64,000 nt of DNA from Acutalibacter sp. (GCA_020025775.1 JAHHRN010000006.1:1-64000), one strand, 5' to 3'. Shown: positions 9,401 to 16,856, counted from the stretch's first letter. Numbers and translations are program-made. The notes: generated from the sequence alone by a model not told the origin.

Positions 9401-9429
9401 AGATTACAACTTTTCAGAAAACATGTCAA
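9401..9429 (-). promoter_or_regulatory. Promoter of uraA
   Basis: On the minus strand TTGACA (9424-9429) and TAATCT (9401-9406) have a 17 bp spacer, 28 bp before the chosen start codon. No purine riboswitch is visible between them. Confidence 0.7.
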
Positions 9430-9540
9430 GAAAAGTAGAAAGAAAATTGACTTTCGTTAAATTGAGACTCTTTCTTTGCGAAATCGCCCTTATTTTTTGT
9501 TTATATTTTGTCTATATATAATGGAAAAGAGTAAAACATA

Positions 9541-9571
9541 AAAAAGAGGCATCCGTTAAACGGATGCCTCC
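9541..9571 (-). terminator. Intrinsic terminator of the cytidylate-kinase-like gene
   Basis: A near-perfect palindrome, GAGGCATCCG with CGGATGCCTC, is followed by a T-run on the minus strand. It lies 16 bp past the stop codon. Confidence 0.85.
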
Positions 9572-9586
9572 CGAAAATTATATCTG

Positions 9587-10216
9587 TTACAGCTGGATAC
9601 CGAGTTTTAATTCCACACACTTTTTAATCATTTCAGCGGTTTGCTCAAAGCCCAGCTCTGCGGAATTAAGACAAAGGGTATAGTTGCGATAATCATTCCA
9701 CTCCCGGCAGGTGTAGTAGCGATAATATTCGCTTCTGTGCTTGTTCACCTTTTTAATCTGCTTTTCGGCGTCGCGCTCACTTAAATTATAGATATCCATA
9801 ATACGGTGTACGCAATCCGTCATCGGAGCCCAAATGAAGGCACTTACCACATCCTCGCGGTTACGCAAAATATAGTCCGCACAGCGGCCGACAATGATGC
9901 AGGATTCCTGCTCCGCCAACTGCTCAATGGTTTTGGCCTGCAAATTAAAGATATTTTCATCCGACACGAAGGCGGCACTTTCGGGCGGAATCATATCCCC
10001 GATATAGCGGTGGGTTGGCGGGTCGAAAAAGCCTTTGCGCACCTTTTCGTCGAGCTTGCGGAAAAGTTCCAAATTCACGCCGCTGTCCTCGGAGGCTTTG
10101 TAAAACAGCTCTCTGTCATAAAGCGGAACGCCGAGCTGCTCTGAAAGCATTCTTCCGATAGCTCTGCCGCCGCTGCCATAGCTTCTGCCGATGGTAATCA
10201 CAAATTTCTGACTCAT
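9587..10216 (-). CDS. Cytidylate-kinase-like P-loop protein
   Basis: A 209-residue member of the cytidylate kinase-like family (AAA_26 / Cytidylate_kin2). The P-loop variant is TIGRSYGSGGRAIGRML. Family landmarks are PLYDRELFYKASEDSG, CIIVGRCADYILR and KQIKKVNKHRSEYYRYYT. These proteins resemble nucleotide kinases, but their substrate is generally not established, and an ordinary CMP kinase should not be assumed. AAGGG precedes the start. The gene is preceded by a 190 nt leader with its own promoter and is followed by a terminator, so it is transcribed alone. A paralogue lies at 32184. Confidence 0.8.
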   Translation of the reverse strand: MSQKFVITIGRSYGSGGRAIGRMLSEQLGVPLYDRELFYKASEDSGVNLELFRKLDEKVRKGFFDPPTHRYIGDMIPPESAAFVSDENIFNLQAKTIEQLAEQESCIIVGRCADYILRNREDVVSAFIWAPMTDCVHRIMDIYNLSERDAEKQIKKVNKHRSEYYRYYTCREWNDYRNYTLCLNSAELGFEQTAEMIKKCVELKLGIQL

Positions 10217-10407
10217 ATCAACACCAACCCTTCTATTGGTTTCGGAGATTTATCCCTCGGGTTAGCTTTCGATGCCGCCAAAGAAATGTAAAAGCCTTCC
10301 ACTGCGGGATAAAAGACCTTTTTCTAAGCCATAGGCTCTCCTCAGTTCGTTTCGGTACGGCTGGTTTTAAGCTCTATGAAAAGCCGCTGTACTGCCACTT
10401 ACTGAGC
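10217..10407 (-). ncRNA. Structured 5' leader RNA of unknown class
   Basis: A gene-free leader of about 190 nt lies between a good promoter and the cytidylate-kinase-like gene. On the minus strand CTCAGT near the 5' end can pair with ACTGAG about 60 nt later, enclosing CGGCT/AGCCG. ATCCC pairs with GGGAT across a loop containing GCTTT/AAAGC. Near the start codon ACCAA/TTGGT would place the AAGGG ribosome binding site in a hairpin loop, and AACCC could compete for GGGTT. These are hand-found pairings. It does not match the T-box, cobalamin, SAM, TPP, lysine or glycine patterns I know. A cis-regulator or a processed RNA are both possible. Confidence 0.5.
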
Positions 10408-10413
10408 ATCTTT

Positions 10414-10442
10414 ATTATAGCAAATTCGTGCGAAACAAGCAA
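10414..10442 (-). promoter_or_regulatory. Promoter of the structured leader
   Basis: TTGCTT (10437-10442) and a perfect TATAAT (10414-10419) on the minus strand, 17 bp spacer. Predicted start near 10407. Confidence 0.75.
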
Positions 10443-10554
10443 GTGAAATGTGCTATAATTCATTTCTTTTTCATAATTTTTTTGTGTATTTGTTCCTTAC
10501 GTTTAAAATTTCCTGTACAGGGCACACAGATTCCTATAAAAAGCAAAAAAGCAA

Positions 10555-10583
10555 TTGACACCCCCCTCTTTTCGTGGTATTAT
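10555..10583 (+). promoter_or_regulatory. Promoter of tRNA-Leu
   Basis: A perfect TTGACA (10555-10560) and TATTAT (10578-10583) with a 17 bp spacer. The predicted start near 10590 leaves a short 5' precursor before the mature tRNA. Confidence 0.85.
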
Positions 10584-10638
10584 AAATAGGCTTTACAGCA
10601 TAGAATTGCATGTGCAGTTCTTCAAACTAAATACCTAT

Positions 10639-10725
10639 GCGGATATGGCGGAATTGGCAGACGCGTTAGATTCAGGTTCTAATGATAGCAATATCATGCA
10701 GGTTCAAGTCCTGTTATCCGCACCA
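10639..10725 (+). tRNA. tRNA-Leu (anticodon CAG)
   Basis: The acceptor arms GCGGATA and TATCCGC pair. The anticodon stem-loop TTAGA-TTCAGGT-TCTAA places CAG at the anticodon, reading CUG. A long variable arm (TGATA/TATCA), as expected for a class II tRNA, is followed by a T arm with GTTCAAGTC. The 3' CCA is encoded at 10723-10725. A terminator follows directly. Confidence 0.95.
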
Positions 10726-10730
10726 AAAAA

Positions 10731-10757
10731 GGAACTATCGAGAGATAGTTCCTTTTT
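10731..10757 (+). terminator. Terminator of tRNA-Leu
   Basis: GGAACTATC - GAGA - GATAGTTCC is a perfect 9 bp stem followed by five T. Confidence 0.92.
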
Positions 10758-10789
10758 CATTATTGTTCGGTATTTTACTGCTATATAGA

Positions 10790-10830
10790 CAAAAGGACCG
10801 AGATAAAGGTAATTTTATCTCGGTCCTTGC
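10790..10830 (-). terminator. Strong terminator of the orphan RNA unit
   Basis: AAGGACCGAGATAAA (10793-10807) pairs perfectly over 15 bp with TTTATCTCGGTCCTT (10814-10828). On the minus strand the stem ends in TTTTG. It could also act in the other direction. Confidence 0.75.
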
Positions 10831-11176
10831 TCAATTTGTTTACTCTATATTCCTTGCAGATTTTCATCCACATCATTACCTATGCTTTTCTTCAGAAACG
10901 TAATTACTTTCGCAGTTTGAGTTCTGCAATACGCCTTATTGCTAATTACCATTTGGAGTATATAATATGGTGAAGCATTTTAAAAGAGTGCCATCTCAAG
11001 ATTTTTTCTTTGCTTACTGCAACAGTAACGCCATATTATAGATACTATCTTTAACCAGTTTAAAGTGCTTTGGTTCCACTATGACGACCTAACGAAAGAG
11101 AGCAGGCAAAATCAAAAGTTTGGTCAAAAGACCATCTCCTATCTGCCTTAGGCATAAAACTAGAACATTTGTTCTT
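10793..11176 (-). ncRNA. Orphan structured RNA-like transcription unit
   Basis: A unit of about 385 nt on the minus strand with its own consensus promoter, no convincing gene, and a strong terminator hairpin at its end. Stems found by hand are: GGTC-TTTT-GACC; CTTTAA/TTAAAG; a long-range TATAATATGG/CCATATTATA enclosing TTACTG-TTG-CAGTAA; and GTAATTA/TAATTAC enclosing GCAATA/TATTGC and GCAG/CTGC. Short open frames exist (31 and about 35 codons) but lack good ribosome binding sites, so a small peptide is not excluded. It has none of the core sequences I expect of tmRNA, RNase P RNA or SRP RNA. Confidence 0.5.
11162..11175 (-). promoter_or_regulatory. LexA/DinR-box-like palindrome at the orphan RNA start site
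   Basis: AGAACATTTGTTCT contains a perfect GAAC-N4-GTTC, the Firmicute SOS box pattern. It begins 7 bp downstream of the -10 element and so overlaps the predicted transcription start, a typical repressor position. It would also form a 5' hairpin in the RNA, so the palindrome may act as structure instead. Confidence 0.55.
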
Positions 11177-11182
11177 TTGCTT

Positions 11183-11210
11183 ATTATACCACAGAAAATT
11201 CATTTGTCAA
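11183..11210 (-). promoter_or_regulatory. Promoter of the orphan RNA unit
   Basis: A perfect TTGACA (11205-11210) and a perfect TATAAT (11183-11188) on the minus strand with a 16 bp spacer. No protein gene follows. Confidence 0.8.
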
Positions 11211-11520
11211 GCTGAAAATACATTTAAGATTTAACTTAATAGTTTAAAAGAGACGAAGATTTATATTGTTTCAAAATTGTTGAAACATTAAAGGAAAATG
11301 ATGTTCTCCGTATAGTTGAGCCACCAAAAGATAAAATCTCAACCTTATTACTCAATCTAACTTGTTAAGCATTCCTTCAAGAATTGCGTTATTTTTGTGA
11401 GAAAAATCAAAAAACGCCTAAAAATGCACCCGCTTTTTTTCGAAAAAATAGGCTTTTCCTTGCGTAAAGTTTACATAAACAGACAACCTTCTATTGTTGT
11501 GTACAAAATCCCAAAAACCA
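11211..11520. other. Gene-free stretch with one inverted repeat
   Basis: AT-rich spacer between the orphan RNA promoter and the CooC-like operon promoter. It holds an 8 bp inverted repeat TGTTTCAA/TTGAAACA (11267-11287) with no T-run, possibly an operator, and a weak TTTTTTCGAAAAAA palindrome near 11440. No gene is visible. Confidence 0.45.
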
Positions 11521-11549
11521 TTGAAATCTAGGCGCATATAAAATATAAT
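11521..11549 (+). promoter_or_regulatory. Promoter of the CooC-like/dehydratase operon
   Basis: TTGAAA (11521-11526), 17 bp, then a perfect TATAAT (11544-11549). The predicted start near 11556 leaves a short leader ending in AAGGAGG before the first gene. Confidence 0.8.
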
Positions 11550-11592
11550 AGTAATGATATTTTTTTAACATTTCATTCAAGGAGGAAAGTGT

Positions 11593-12351
11593 ATGGGATC
11601 TAAAATTCTAGCACTGACAGGTAAGGGCGGCGTCGGTAAGACGAGCTTATCTGCCATTATCGTGAAAATTCTGAGCGAGAATTTTAAGGATAAGAAGATT
11701 TTGGCGATTGACGCTGACCCGGCGATTGGTCTTGCTACCGCACTTGGTGTGGACGTAAAGCTGACGCTGGATGATATTCGTACCGAAATCATCAACACCG
11801 TAGAGGGCGGCGACACAAAAACCGCACTCGAGCTTGTAGGCGAATCCAGATACAAAATCGCCGAAGCCATTGTAGAAAAGGATAATTTTGCATTTTTAGC
11901 CATTGGTCGTCCCGAGACGAAGGGCTGCTATTGCAGAATCAACTCCTATTTAAAGAGCGTCATTGAAACACTCAGCGACCAGTTTGACTACATCGTTATC
12001 GACTGCGAAGCTGGTATTGAGCAGGTCAACCGCCGCGTTATCGAAGAGGTTACCCACTTATTATTGGTTTCCGATGCGAGCCGCAAGGGTATTGAGGTTA
12101 TCAAGTCCATTTCCAAGGTTGCCGGCGAGGCAGTTAAGTACGATAAGATGGCTTGCATCTTCAACCGCATTGATGATCCGTCCTTAATCGAGCACGCCGA
12201 TTTGGGTGATTTAGAATGCATCGGCGTTGTAAACTCCAACAAAGAAATCGCACAGTTTGACGCTGTAGCAAAGGATTTCATGCTCATGGATGACAGCAAC
12301 GAATGCGTGGTTGAAACCACAAAAGCCCTCAAAAATTTTGGAATAATGTAA
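11593..12351 (+). CDS. CooC/AcsF-type MinD-family ATPase (nickel-chaperone-like)
   Basis: A 252-residue P-loop ATPase with the deviant Walker A KGGVGKTS (11-18, signature lysine K11), IDADPAIGLA as switch region and FDYIVIDCEAG as Walker B. It carries a CxC motif, C112-Y-C114, at the position where CooC proteins bind nickel at the dimer interface. That motif supports a CooC-like protein rather than a plain MinD/ParA. CooC family members use ATP to insert nickel into CO dehydrogenase, and AcsF serves acetyl-CoA synthase. No CODH gene lies in this window. It is the first gene of a seven-gene operon, with AAGGAGG at its start. Target unknown; the ACS-like protein or the dehydratase-like pair are candidates. 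Confidence 0.82.
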   Translation: MGSKILALTGKGGVGKTSLSAIIVKILSENFKDKKILAIDADPAIGLATALGVDVKLTLDDIRTEIINTVEGGDTKTALELVGESRYKIAEAIVEKDNFAFLAIGRPETKGCYCRINSYLKSVIETLSDQFDYIVIDCEAGIEQVNRRVIEEVTHLLLVSDASRKGIEVIKSISKVAGEAVKYDKMACIFNRIDDPSLIEHADLGDLECIGVVNSNKEIAQFDAVAKDFMLMDDSNECVVETTKALKNFGIM

Positions 12352-12366
12352 ATAAGGAAAAAACTT

Positions 12367-13572
12367 ATGAAAGATTTAAAACATATGATTTATTTTGAGC
12401 ATTTGTTAGAAGATGCTCATAATGAACTGGTGCGAGAGGCAAAAGCAGACGGCAGAATCGCGCTCGGCTACACCTGCTACCATGTTCCTGAGGTTTTAAT
12501 GAACCTCGGCAACTGCTTTTCGGTAAGACTTCGCGCGCCGAACACTGGCAGTGTAGATATTGCTACCTATTATATGGCAAACAGTGCCTGCGAATATTCC
12601 AGAGCCATTTTGGAGCGTTCGATTGAGGGCAACTACAACTTCTTAGACGGCATTCTCGGCGTAGACGTTTGCGAGCCGATGAACCGTGCCATGGAAAACA
12701 TGGAATTACTGCATTTGCATGACGATCACGATAAATTCGTGCGCTGCAATTTGGATATTCCCTACGCGGACGATGAGGACTGCGTGGAGCATTTGAAAGA
12801 ACAGGTAACCAGAAAGATTTTAAACCCTCTCCACGAAGTTTACGGTGTAGACATTTCCGACGCCGCTATCCGTGAGGCTGTAAAGAAATATAACCGTGTT
12901 TGCAAGGTAGTTCGTGAAATCGGCGACTTCCGCAAACAGTTGAATCCTGTGATTACGGGCAGTGAATTCCATAAAATCTGCCTTGTGAGCTTCGTTTGCC
13001 CCAAAGATTTGATTTTACCCTATTTAGAGGAAACCCTCGAGGAATTAAAGACCCGCGAGCCGGATCCGGTATCGAAATACAAAGCCAGAGTCGGTATTGT
13101 CGGCTCGGAAATTGATGACCCGACCTTTATTGAGCTTGTGGAGGACAGCGGTGCACTGGTTGTCTTTGACCGCTTCTGCTACGGCTCTATTCCGGGCAGA
13201 AATCAAATCATTTTGAATGATGACGAAGATGCTTTAACGCAGATTTGCCGTCAGAACTTAGTGGAAACCGAATGCCCGAGAAACTGCGCTTACCATAAGC
13301 TCGACTTCCGCAAGGAGCACGTAAAACAGCTCCATGACGAATACAAAGCAGACGGTGTTATCTACGAGCAGATGAAGTTCTGCACCTACTGGTCCTTTGA
13401 AAGAACCTTAGCCAGCCATATTATGCCCGAGGAATACGGTATTCACGTTCTCTCCATCGACCGTCCTTACATCTCCCGCGCCAGCGGTCAGCTGCGGACG
13501 AGAGTACAAGCCTTTGTGGAAAGCTTGGAATTTAAGAGAATCAAAGACAAGAAGCGAGCAAAGGAGAACTGA
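12367..13572 (+). CDS. 2-hydroxyacyl-CoA dehydratase/benzoyl-CoA reductase-like subunit (smaller)
   Basis: A 401-residue iron-sulfur protein of the HgdB/BcrC/FldC superfamily, whose members carry [4Fe-4S] or double-cubane clusters and are driven by an ATP-dependent activator. Family features are GYTCYHVPEVLM (C37), NSACEYSR (C75), VGSEIDDP and MKFCTYWSFE (C339); these three cysteines are the likely cluster ligands. Many extra cysteines (50, 102, 271, 294, 303, 307) are present. It lies 15 bp after the CooC-like gene. Its last codons, AAG GAG AAC, supply the ribosome binding site for the next gene. No CoA-transferase or hydroxyacid dehydrogenase is next to it, so a classical amino-acid fermentation role is not supported. 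Confidence 0.8.
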   Translation: MKDLKHMIYFEHLLEDAHNELVREAKADGRIALGYTCYHVPEVLMNLGNCFSVRLRAPNTGSVDIATYYMANSACEYSRAILERSIEGNYNFLDGILGVDVCEPMNRAMENMELLHLHDDHDKFVRCNLDIPYADDEDCVEHLKEQVTRKILNPLHEVYGVDISDAAIREAVKKYNRVCKVVREIGDFRKQLNPVITGSEFHKICLVSFVCPKDLILPYLEETLEELKTREPDPVSKYKARVGIVGSEIDDPTFIELVEDSGALVVFDRFCYGSIPGRNQIILNDDEDALTQICRQNLVETECPRNCAYHKLDFRKEHVKQLHDEYKADGVIYEQMKFCTYWSFERTLASHIMPEEYGIHVLSIDRPYISRASGQLRTRVQAFVESLEFKRIKDKKRAKEN

Positions 13573-13575
13573 GTT

Positions 13576-15141
13576 ATGTATAATCCCAAAACAGGAAAAG
13601 GCTTGGGCAGCTATTATGACGAAAACCGCAAAGCCATGGTAAAGCGTGAGTGGAAGGGCTTTAAAGACACCTTCTACGAATTCGGTCGCTGGCTGAAATT
13701 ATACGGCTATATGGGCTTTAAGCTCGGCAGACACCCGATTTTAATGGTGAAAGCCATGCTCCGTTATCGCTGGATGATTTCCTACCTGACCGCCGCGAAT
13801 ACCATTGATAAGCACACCATTGGCTTATACGGCAAAGAGCTGCGCTATACCCACGAATATTTCTTCACCGTTGTTCGTAACTCTATCGACAACGTGCTGA
13901 TGTTCCTCGAAAGAGATAAGAATTTAAGACCGAACTCCAAAAAGGCGGCAAAATTAAGAGAAACCACCGTCATGTTCGACGAGATGATTCCGAAATTCAT
14001 TATGGCAGGCTTCCCCACCTTGCAGTGGATGGATATTGCGATGATGACCGTCGGTATGCCGTCGGAAATTGACCAGTACAGCAACCCCACCTATATCGAC
14101 TCCATTGAAAAATTCGGTTTGGCGGCAGATATTTGTCCGTTCCCTGCTACCGAAGTCGGCGTAGCGGTTGCCAATGACTACCCCATGGTCGGTAAAGCGT
14201 TCATCACCTCCTCTATGCCCTGCGACGGCTCGATCGGTGAAATCAGCTTTATGGCGAGACTCTTTAAGGATATTCCGAAATTCCAGATTACCCCGCCCCA
14301 AAGATTCTTAGAGCCGGAAGTTCAGGACTATGCGGTTAAGAACCTTAAAAAAGCCATTAAATTCATTGAAGACAACTACAATGTAAAATGGGATTGGGAT
14401 GCCTTTTGGGAAAAGAGTGAAATGTTCAACCAAATGTCCCAGTGCATGTTAAACAAGTGGGATATTAACTGCACCGACTATCCGCAGGTGTGCAACGGTG
14501 CTATGGCGTTATACCGTGAATATGAATTCATGGGTGCCGGCTGTCTTGACCCGAACTTCTTAAAAACGGACCTTAAAGTGGACGAAATGATGAAGAAGGG
14601 CTACGAAGAAGACAAGAAGAACGATGCCAACAAGCCGAAATATCGTGCTATCGTTTGGGCATGCCCTGCACACTATTACACACATTTTTCCTATTGGACT
14701 ACCCACTGCTGGGGCGTAAAAGCCATGGTAGATATGGAATGTATGTTAGCGCACCACTTCATTCACATCGGCGACAAGGATGCCGCTATGGTAGACCTTG
14801 CGATTCTTTATGAAAAGATGATGATGCGTTCGCACACCAACGGAGGTTATGTCAACTCCCTCGACGAATGCTGGAGAATGTGTGAAAAATTTAATGCAAA
14901 AATCGTAATTATGTATGACCATGTTTCCTGCAAAAACATCGGCGGCTTACATGGTATGTTTGAAGATCAGGCCAGAGAGCGTGGTATCCACTTAATTTGG
15001 ATTCCCCACGACTTAATGGATGCCCGTACCGTTTCCAAACGTGAAATGCGCGAGGCTTTCAACAAATATATGATTAACGTATTCAGAGAAGAGCCGATTG
15101 ATCCGACGATTGTGGATTTCGTGGACGATTTAGCTTGGTAA
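13576..15141 (+). CDS. 2-hydroxyacyl-CoA dehydratase/benzoyl-CoA reductase-like subunit (large)
   Basis: A 521-residue partner subunit, longer than the usual 370-430 residues. About 160 N-terminal residues are basic and hydrophobic and do not look like the family core. The core has DICPFPATEVG (C187), SSMPCDGSIGE (C216) and YDHVSCKNIGG (C452), the three cysteines expected per subunit. The segment CPAHYYTHFSYWTTHCWGVKAM is rich in aromatic and cysteine residues. It starts 3 bp after its partner and probably forms a heterodimer with it. The substrate is not predictable. The extension may mediate contact with the membrane protein or the ACS-like protein of the operon (inference). Confidence 0.78.
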   Translation: MYNPKTGKGLGSYYDENRKAMVKREWKGFKDTFYEFGRWLKLYGYMGFKLGRHPILMVKAMLRYRWMISYLTAANTIDKHTIGLYGKELRYTHEYFFTVVRNSIDNVLMFLERDKNLRPNSKKAAKLRETTVMFDEMIPKFIMAGFPTLQWMDIAMMTVGMPSEIDQYSNPTYIDSIEKFGLAADICPFPATEVGVAVANDYPMVGKAFITSSMPCDGSIGEISFMARLFKDIPKFQITPPQRFLEPEVQDYAVKNLKKAIKFIEDNYNVKWDWDAFWEKSEMFNQMSQCMLNKWDINCTDYPQVCNGAMALYREYEFMGAGCLDPNFLKTDLKVDEMMKKGYEEDKKNDANKPKYRAIVWACPAHYYTHFSYWTTHCWGVKAMVDMECMLAHHFIHIGDKDAAMVDLAILYEKMMMRSHTNGGYVNSLDECWRMCEKFNAKIVIMYDHVSCKNIGGLHGMFEDQARERGIHLIWIPHDLMDARTVSKREMREAFNKYMINVFREEPIDPTIVDFVDDLAW

Positions 15142-15154
15142 CGGAGGAATAATA

Positions 15155-15955
15155 ATGAAATATTTCGGCGGTTGCGACGTAGGTTCAACCTATACAAAAT
15201 GTGTTATTGTAAATGAAGAAGGTAAAATGGTAGCAAACACCACCGTTCGCTCCAGAATTGTGGCAAACGAAAGTGCAAAGGAAGCTTTGGAAGCTACCAT
15301 TAGCCAGGTGCCGGAGCTTAATAGCATTGACGATTTAAGCTATTTAATCGGTACAGGCTACGGCAGAAACAAGGTACCGCAGGCACAGGAAAACATTTCT
15401 GAGATTTCCTGCCACGCCATGGGTGTTCACGTAACAAACCCCAACGTTAAGGCGATTATCGACATCGGCGGTCAAGACGTTAAGGGTATTGCGGTCGATA
15501 CAGACGGTACTGTAAAGACCTTTGCGATGAACGACAAATGTGCAGCAGGTACCGGTCGATTCTTCGAATCCATGGCAAGAGCGTTCGAGATTTCTCTCGA
15601 AGAGTTTTCTAACCTTTCTCTGACAGCAAAGAACGTGATTCCGATTACTTCGCAGTGCACAGTTTTTGCCGAGAGCGAAGTTATCACTCTTGTCGGTGAA
15701 GGCAAACCCAGAGATGAAATCGCAGCAGGTATTCAGCAGGCTGTTGCAAAACGCTGCTTTGTTATGGCGAAAAAAGCCGGTGCTACCGATGCGATTACCT
15801 TAACCGGCGGCTGTGCAAAGAACGAAGGTCTTAAAAAGGCGATTGAAAAGGTCTTACATATTAAAGTTATCGACCTCGACATTGACCCGCAGCTCATGGG
15901 TGCACTCGGTGCAGCGGAATATGCCCGTGTAAAAGGTATGGATAAGGAGAACTGA
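15155..15955 (+). CDS. Dehydratase/reductase activator ATPase (BadF/HgdC type)
   Basis: A 266-residue ASKHA-fold ATPase that reduces the partner dehydratase with a low-potential electron at the cost of ATP. Seen are the phosphate loop GGCDVGSTYTKCVI, IGTGYGRN, the second loop IIDIGGQDVKGI, and the two cysteines that bridge the homodimer [4Fe-4S] cluster: C129 in NDKCAAGTGRFFE and C168 in TSQCTVFAESEV. LTGGCAKNEGL completes the fold. Length matches HgdC/FldI-type activators. It is 13 bp after the large subunit gene, as expected for a cognate set. Confidence 0.9.
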   Translation: MKYFGGCDVGSTYTKCVIVNEEGKMVANTTVRSRIVANESAKEALEATISQVPELNSIDDLSYLIGTGYGRNKVPQAQENISEISCHAMGVHVTNPNVKAIIDIGGQDVKGIAVDTDGTVKTFAMNDKCAAGTGRFFESMARAFEISLEEFSNLSLTAKNVIPITSQCTVFAESEVITLVGEGKPRDEIAAGIQQAVAKRCFVMAKKAGATDAITLTGGCAKNEGLKKAIEKVLHIKVIDLDIDPQLMGALGAAEYARVKGMDKEN

Positions 15956-15956
15956 T

Positions 15957-16121
15957 ATGGCCTGGTACTATATTTTACTAATCGTATTAGCTTGTATCCT
16001 GGTTCTTGTGGGTCTGTTGTTTCTCTTTTTTATTACCAACGGCGACGGCAAAATGATTGAAAAGATGTATGACATGTTATCGAAATATCACGATAACAAG
16101 GACAATGACGACAAGATTTAA
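15957..16121 (+). CDS. 54-residue single-pass membrane protein
   Basis: A small open frame between the activator and the ACS-like gene. It has AAGGAGA 6 bp before the ATG, a 1 bp gap to the previous stop and a 2 bp gap to the next start. The protein begins MAWYYILLIVLACILVLVGL, a membrane helix of about 25 residues. It ends in a charged tail with aspartate-rich HDNKDNDDKI. No family is recognised. Spacing and ribosome binding site argue that it is a real operon member; it might anchor the redox complex to the membrane (inference). Confidence 0.7.
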   Translation: MAWYYILLIVLACILVLVGLLFLFFITNGDGKMIEKMYDMLSKYHDNKDNDDKI

Positions 16122-16123
16122 CT

Positions 16124-16834
16124 ATGAGAGTATACGATAATCTGATAAAAGAAACCCTCAGCATTTTAGAAAAGCAAAATCCCACCGAATTAAAGGTGGG
16201 ACCTTGCGAGTGGAATATGCTCCATGCAAATGAGTTTTTAATGGGCAAAGAGGTCAGCTTTGAGCTTGGCGACCGCTTCAAGGACAGCGTGGTTTATCAC
16301 GTTCCGACGAGCGATGACGCGTTAATCGGTGAAGATAAAATCTTCTTAATCGGTGACGATTTGCAAAACATCAAGGCAAACACCAACTTCTCCCGCGTGA
16401 CCTTATTTAACATTGACGACATACCCGACCCCAACAAGGCTTATATCGGCGTTCGAAGGCTCAATTACGAACGCTATAAAATCATTCCCGAGGGCTATAT
16501 GATTTTATCCTCGAGCTTCGAGAATAAAGAAAACGTGCGCGTTAGCAAAAAAGCCATTAAAAAGGGCTTAACCTTTGAAACGCTCGGCAATCTTTATATC
16601 GACCATTACAAGAAGCTTAAGGGCGTTAACCATGTGCAAATCTTCTTCATCGTGGGCGACTACGATTTTGTAAAGGATTTGGTCGGCGTTTCGGAAAAGG
16701 TCAATGAGGTCACCGATGCATTCGACCACATTTTAAAGAATGTGATTCTCGACTGCGACGTGTGCCCGCTCAAAACCATTTGCGACGATATTGAGGCTTT
16801 AAGAGAATTGCACTTCTCTGTAAATAAAAAGTAA
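16124..16834 (+). CDS. Acetyl-CoA-synthase beta-subunit-related protein with CxxCx5C
   Basis: A 236-residue protein. Residues 70-190 resemble the middle part of the CODH/acetyl-CoA synthase beta subunit (AcsB/CdhC): VRVSKKAIKKGLTFETLGNL (138-157), then the strand pattern KGVNHVQIFFIVGD and DFVKDL. In ACS this domain precedes the nickel A-cluster domain. Here the protein stops soon afterwards, with C211, C214 and C220 in CDVCPLKTICDD. The long ACS cysteine series and the downstream nickel-binding C-G-C are absent. It could bind an Fe-S cluster or a metal, or act as a docking protein. With a CooC-like ATPase in the same operon a link to nickel is suggestive. Resemblance judged by eye. Confidence 0.62.
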   Translation: MRVYDNLIKETLSILEKQNPTELKVGPCEWNMLHANEFLMGKEVSFELGDRFKDSVVYHVPTSDDALIGEDKIFLIGDDLQNIKANTNFSRVTLFNIDDIPDPNKAYIGVRRLNYERYKIIPEGYMILSSSFENKENVRVSKKAIKKGLTFETLGNLYIDHYKKLKGVNHVQIFFIVGDYDFVKDLVGVSEKVNEVTDAFDHILKNVILDCDVCPLKTICDDIEALRELHFSVNKK

Positions 16835-16856
16835 GCATTTTAAAAAGGAGTTAGTA

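Noticed and set aside
10555..10788. Open frame of 77 codons covering the tRNA-Leu gene
   Set aside because: It runs through promoter, tRNA and terminator; the tRNA explains the sequence.
10960..11040. Forward 24-codon open frame within the orphan RNA region, starting after GGAG
   Set aside because: It is short, antisense to the predicted transcript, and its sequence is shared with the long-range stem arms; no promoter serves it.
10793..11176. Assignment of the orphan RNA to tmRNA or RNase P RNA
   Set aside because: No GAGGAAAGTCC-type core, no tRNA-like ends with CCA and no tag reading frame were found.
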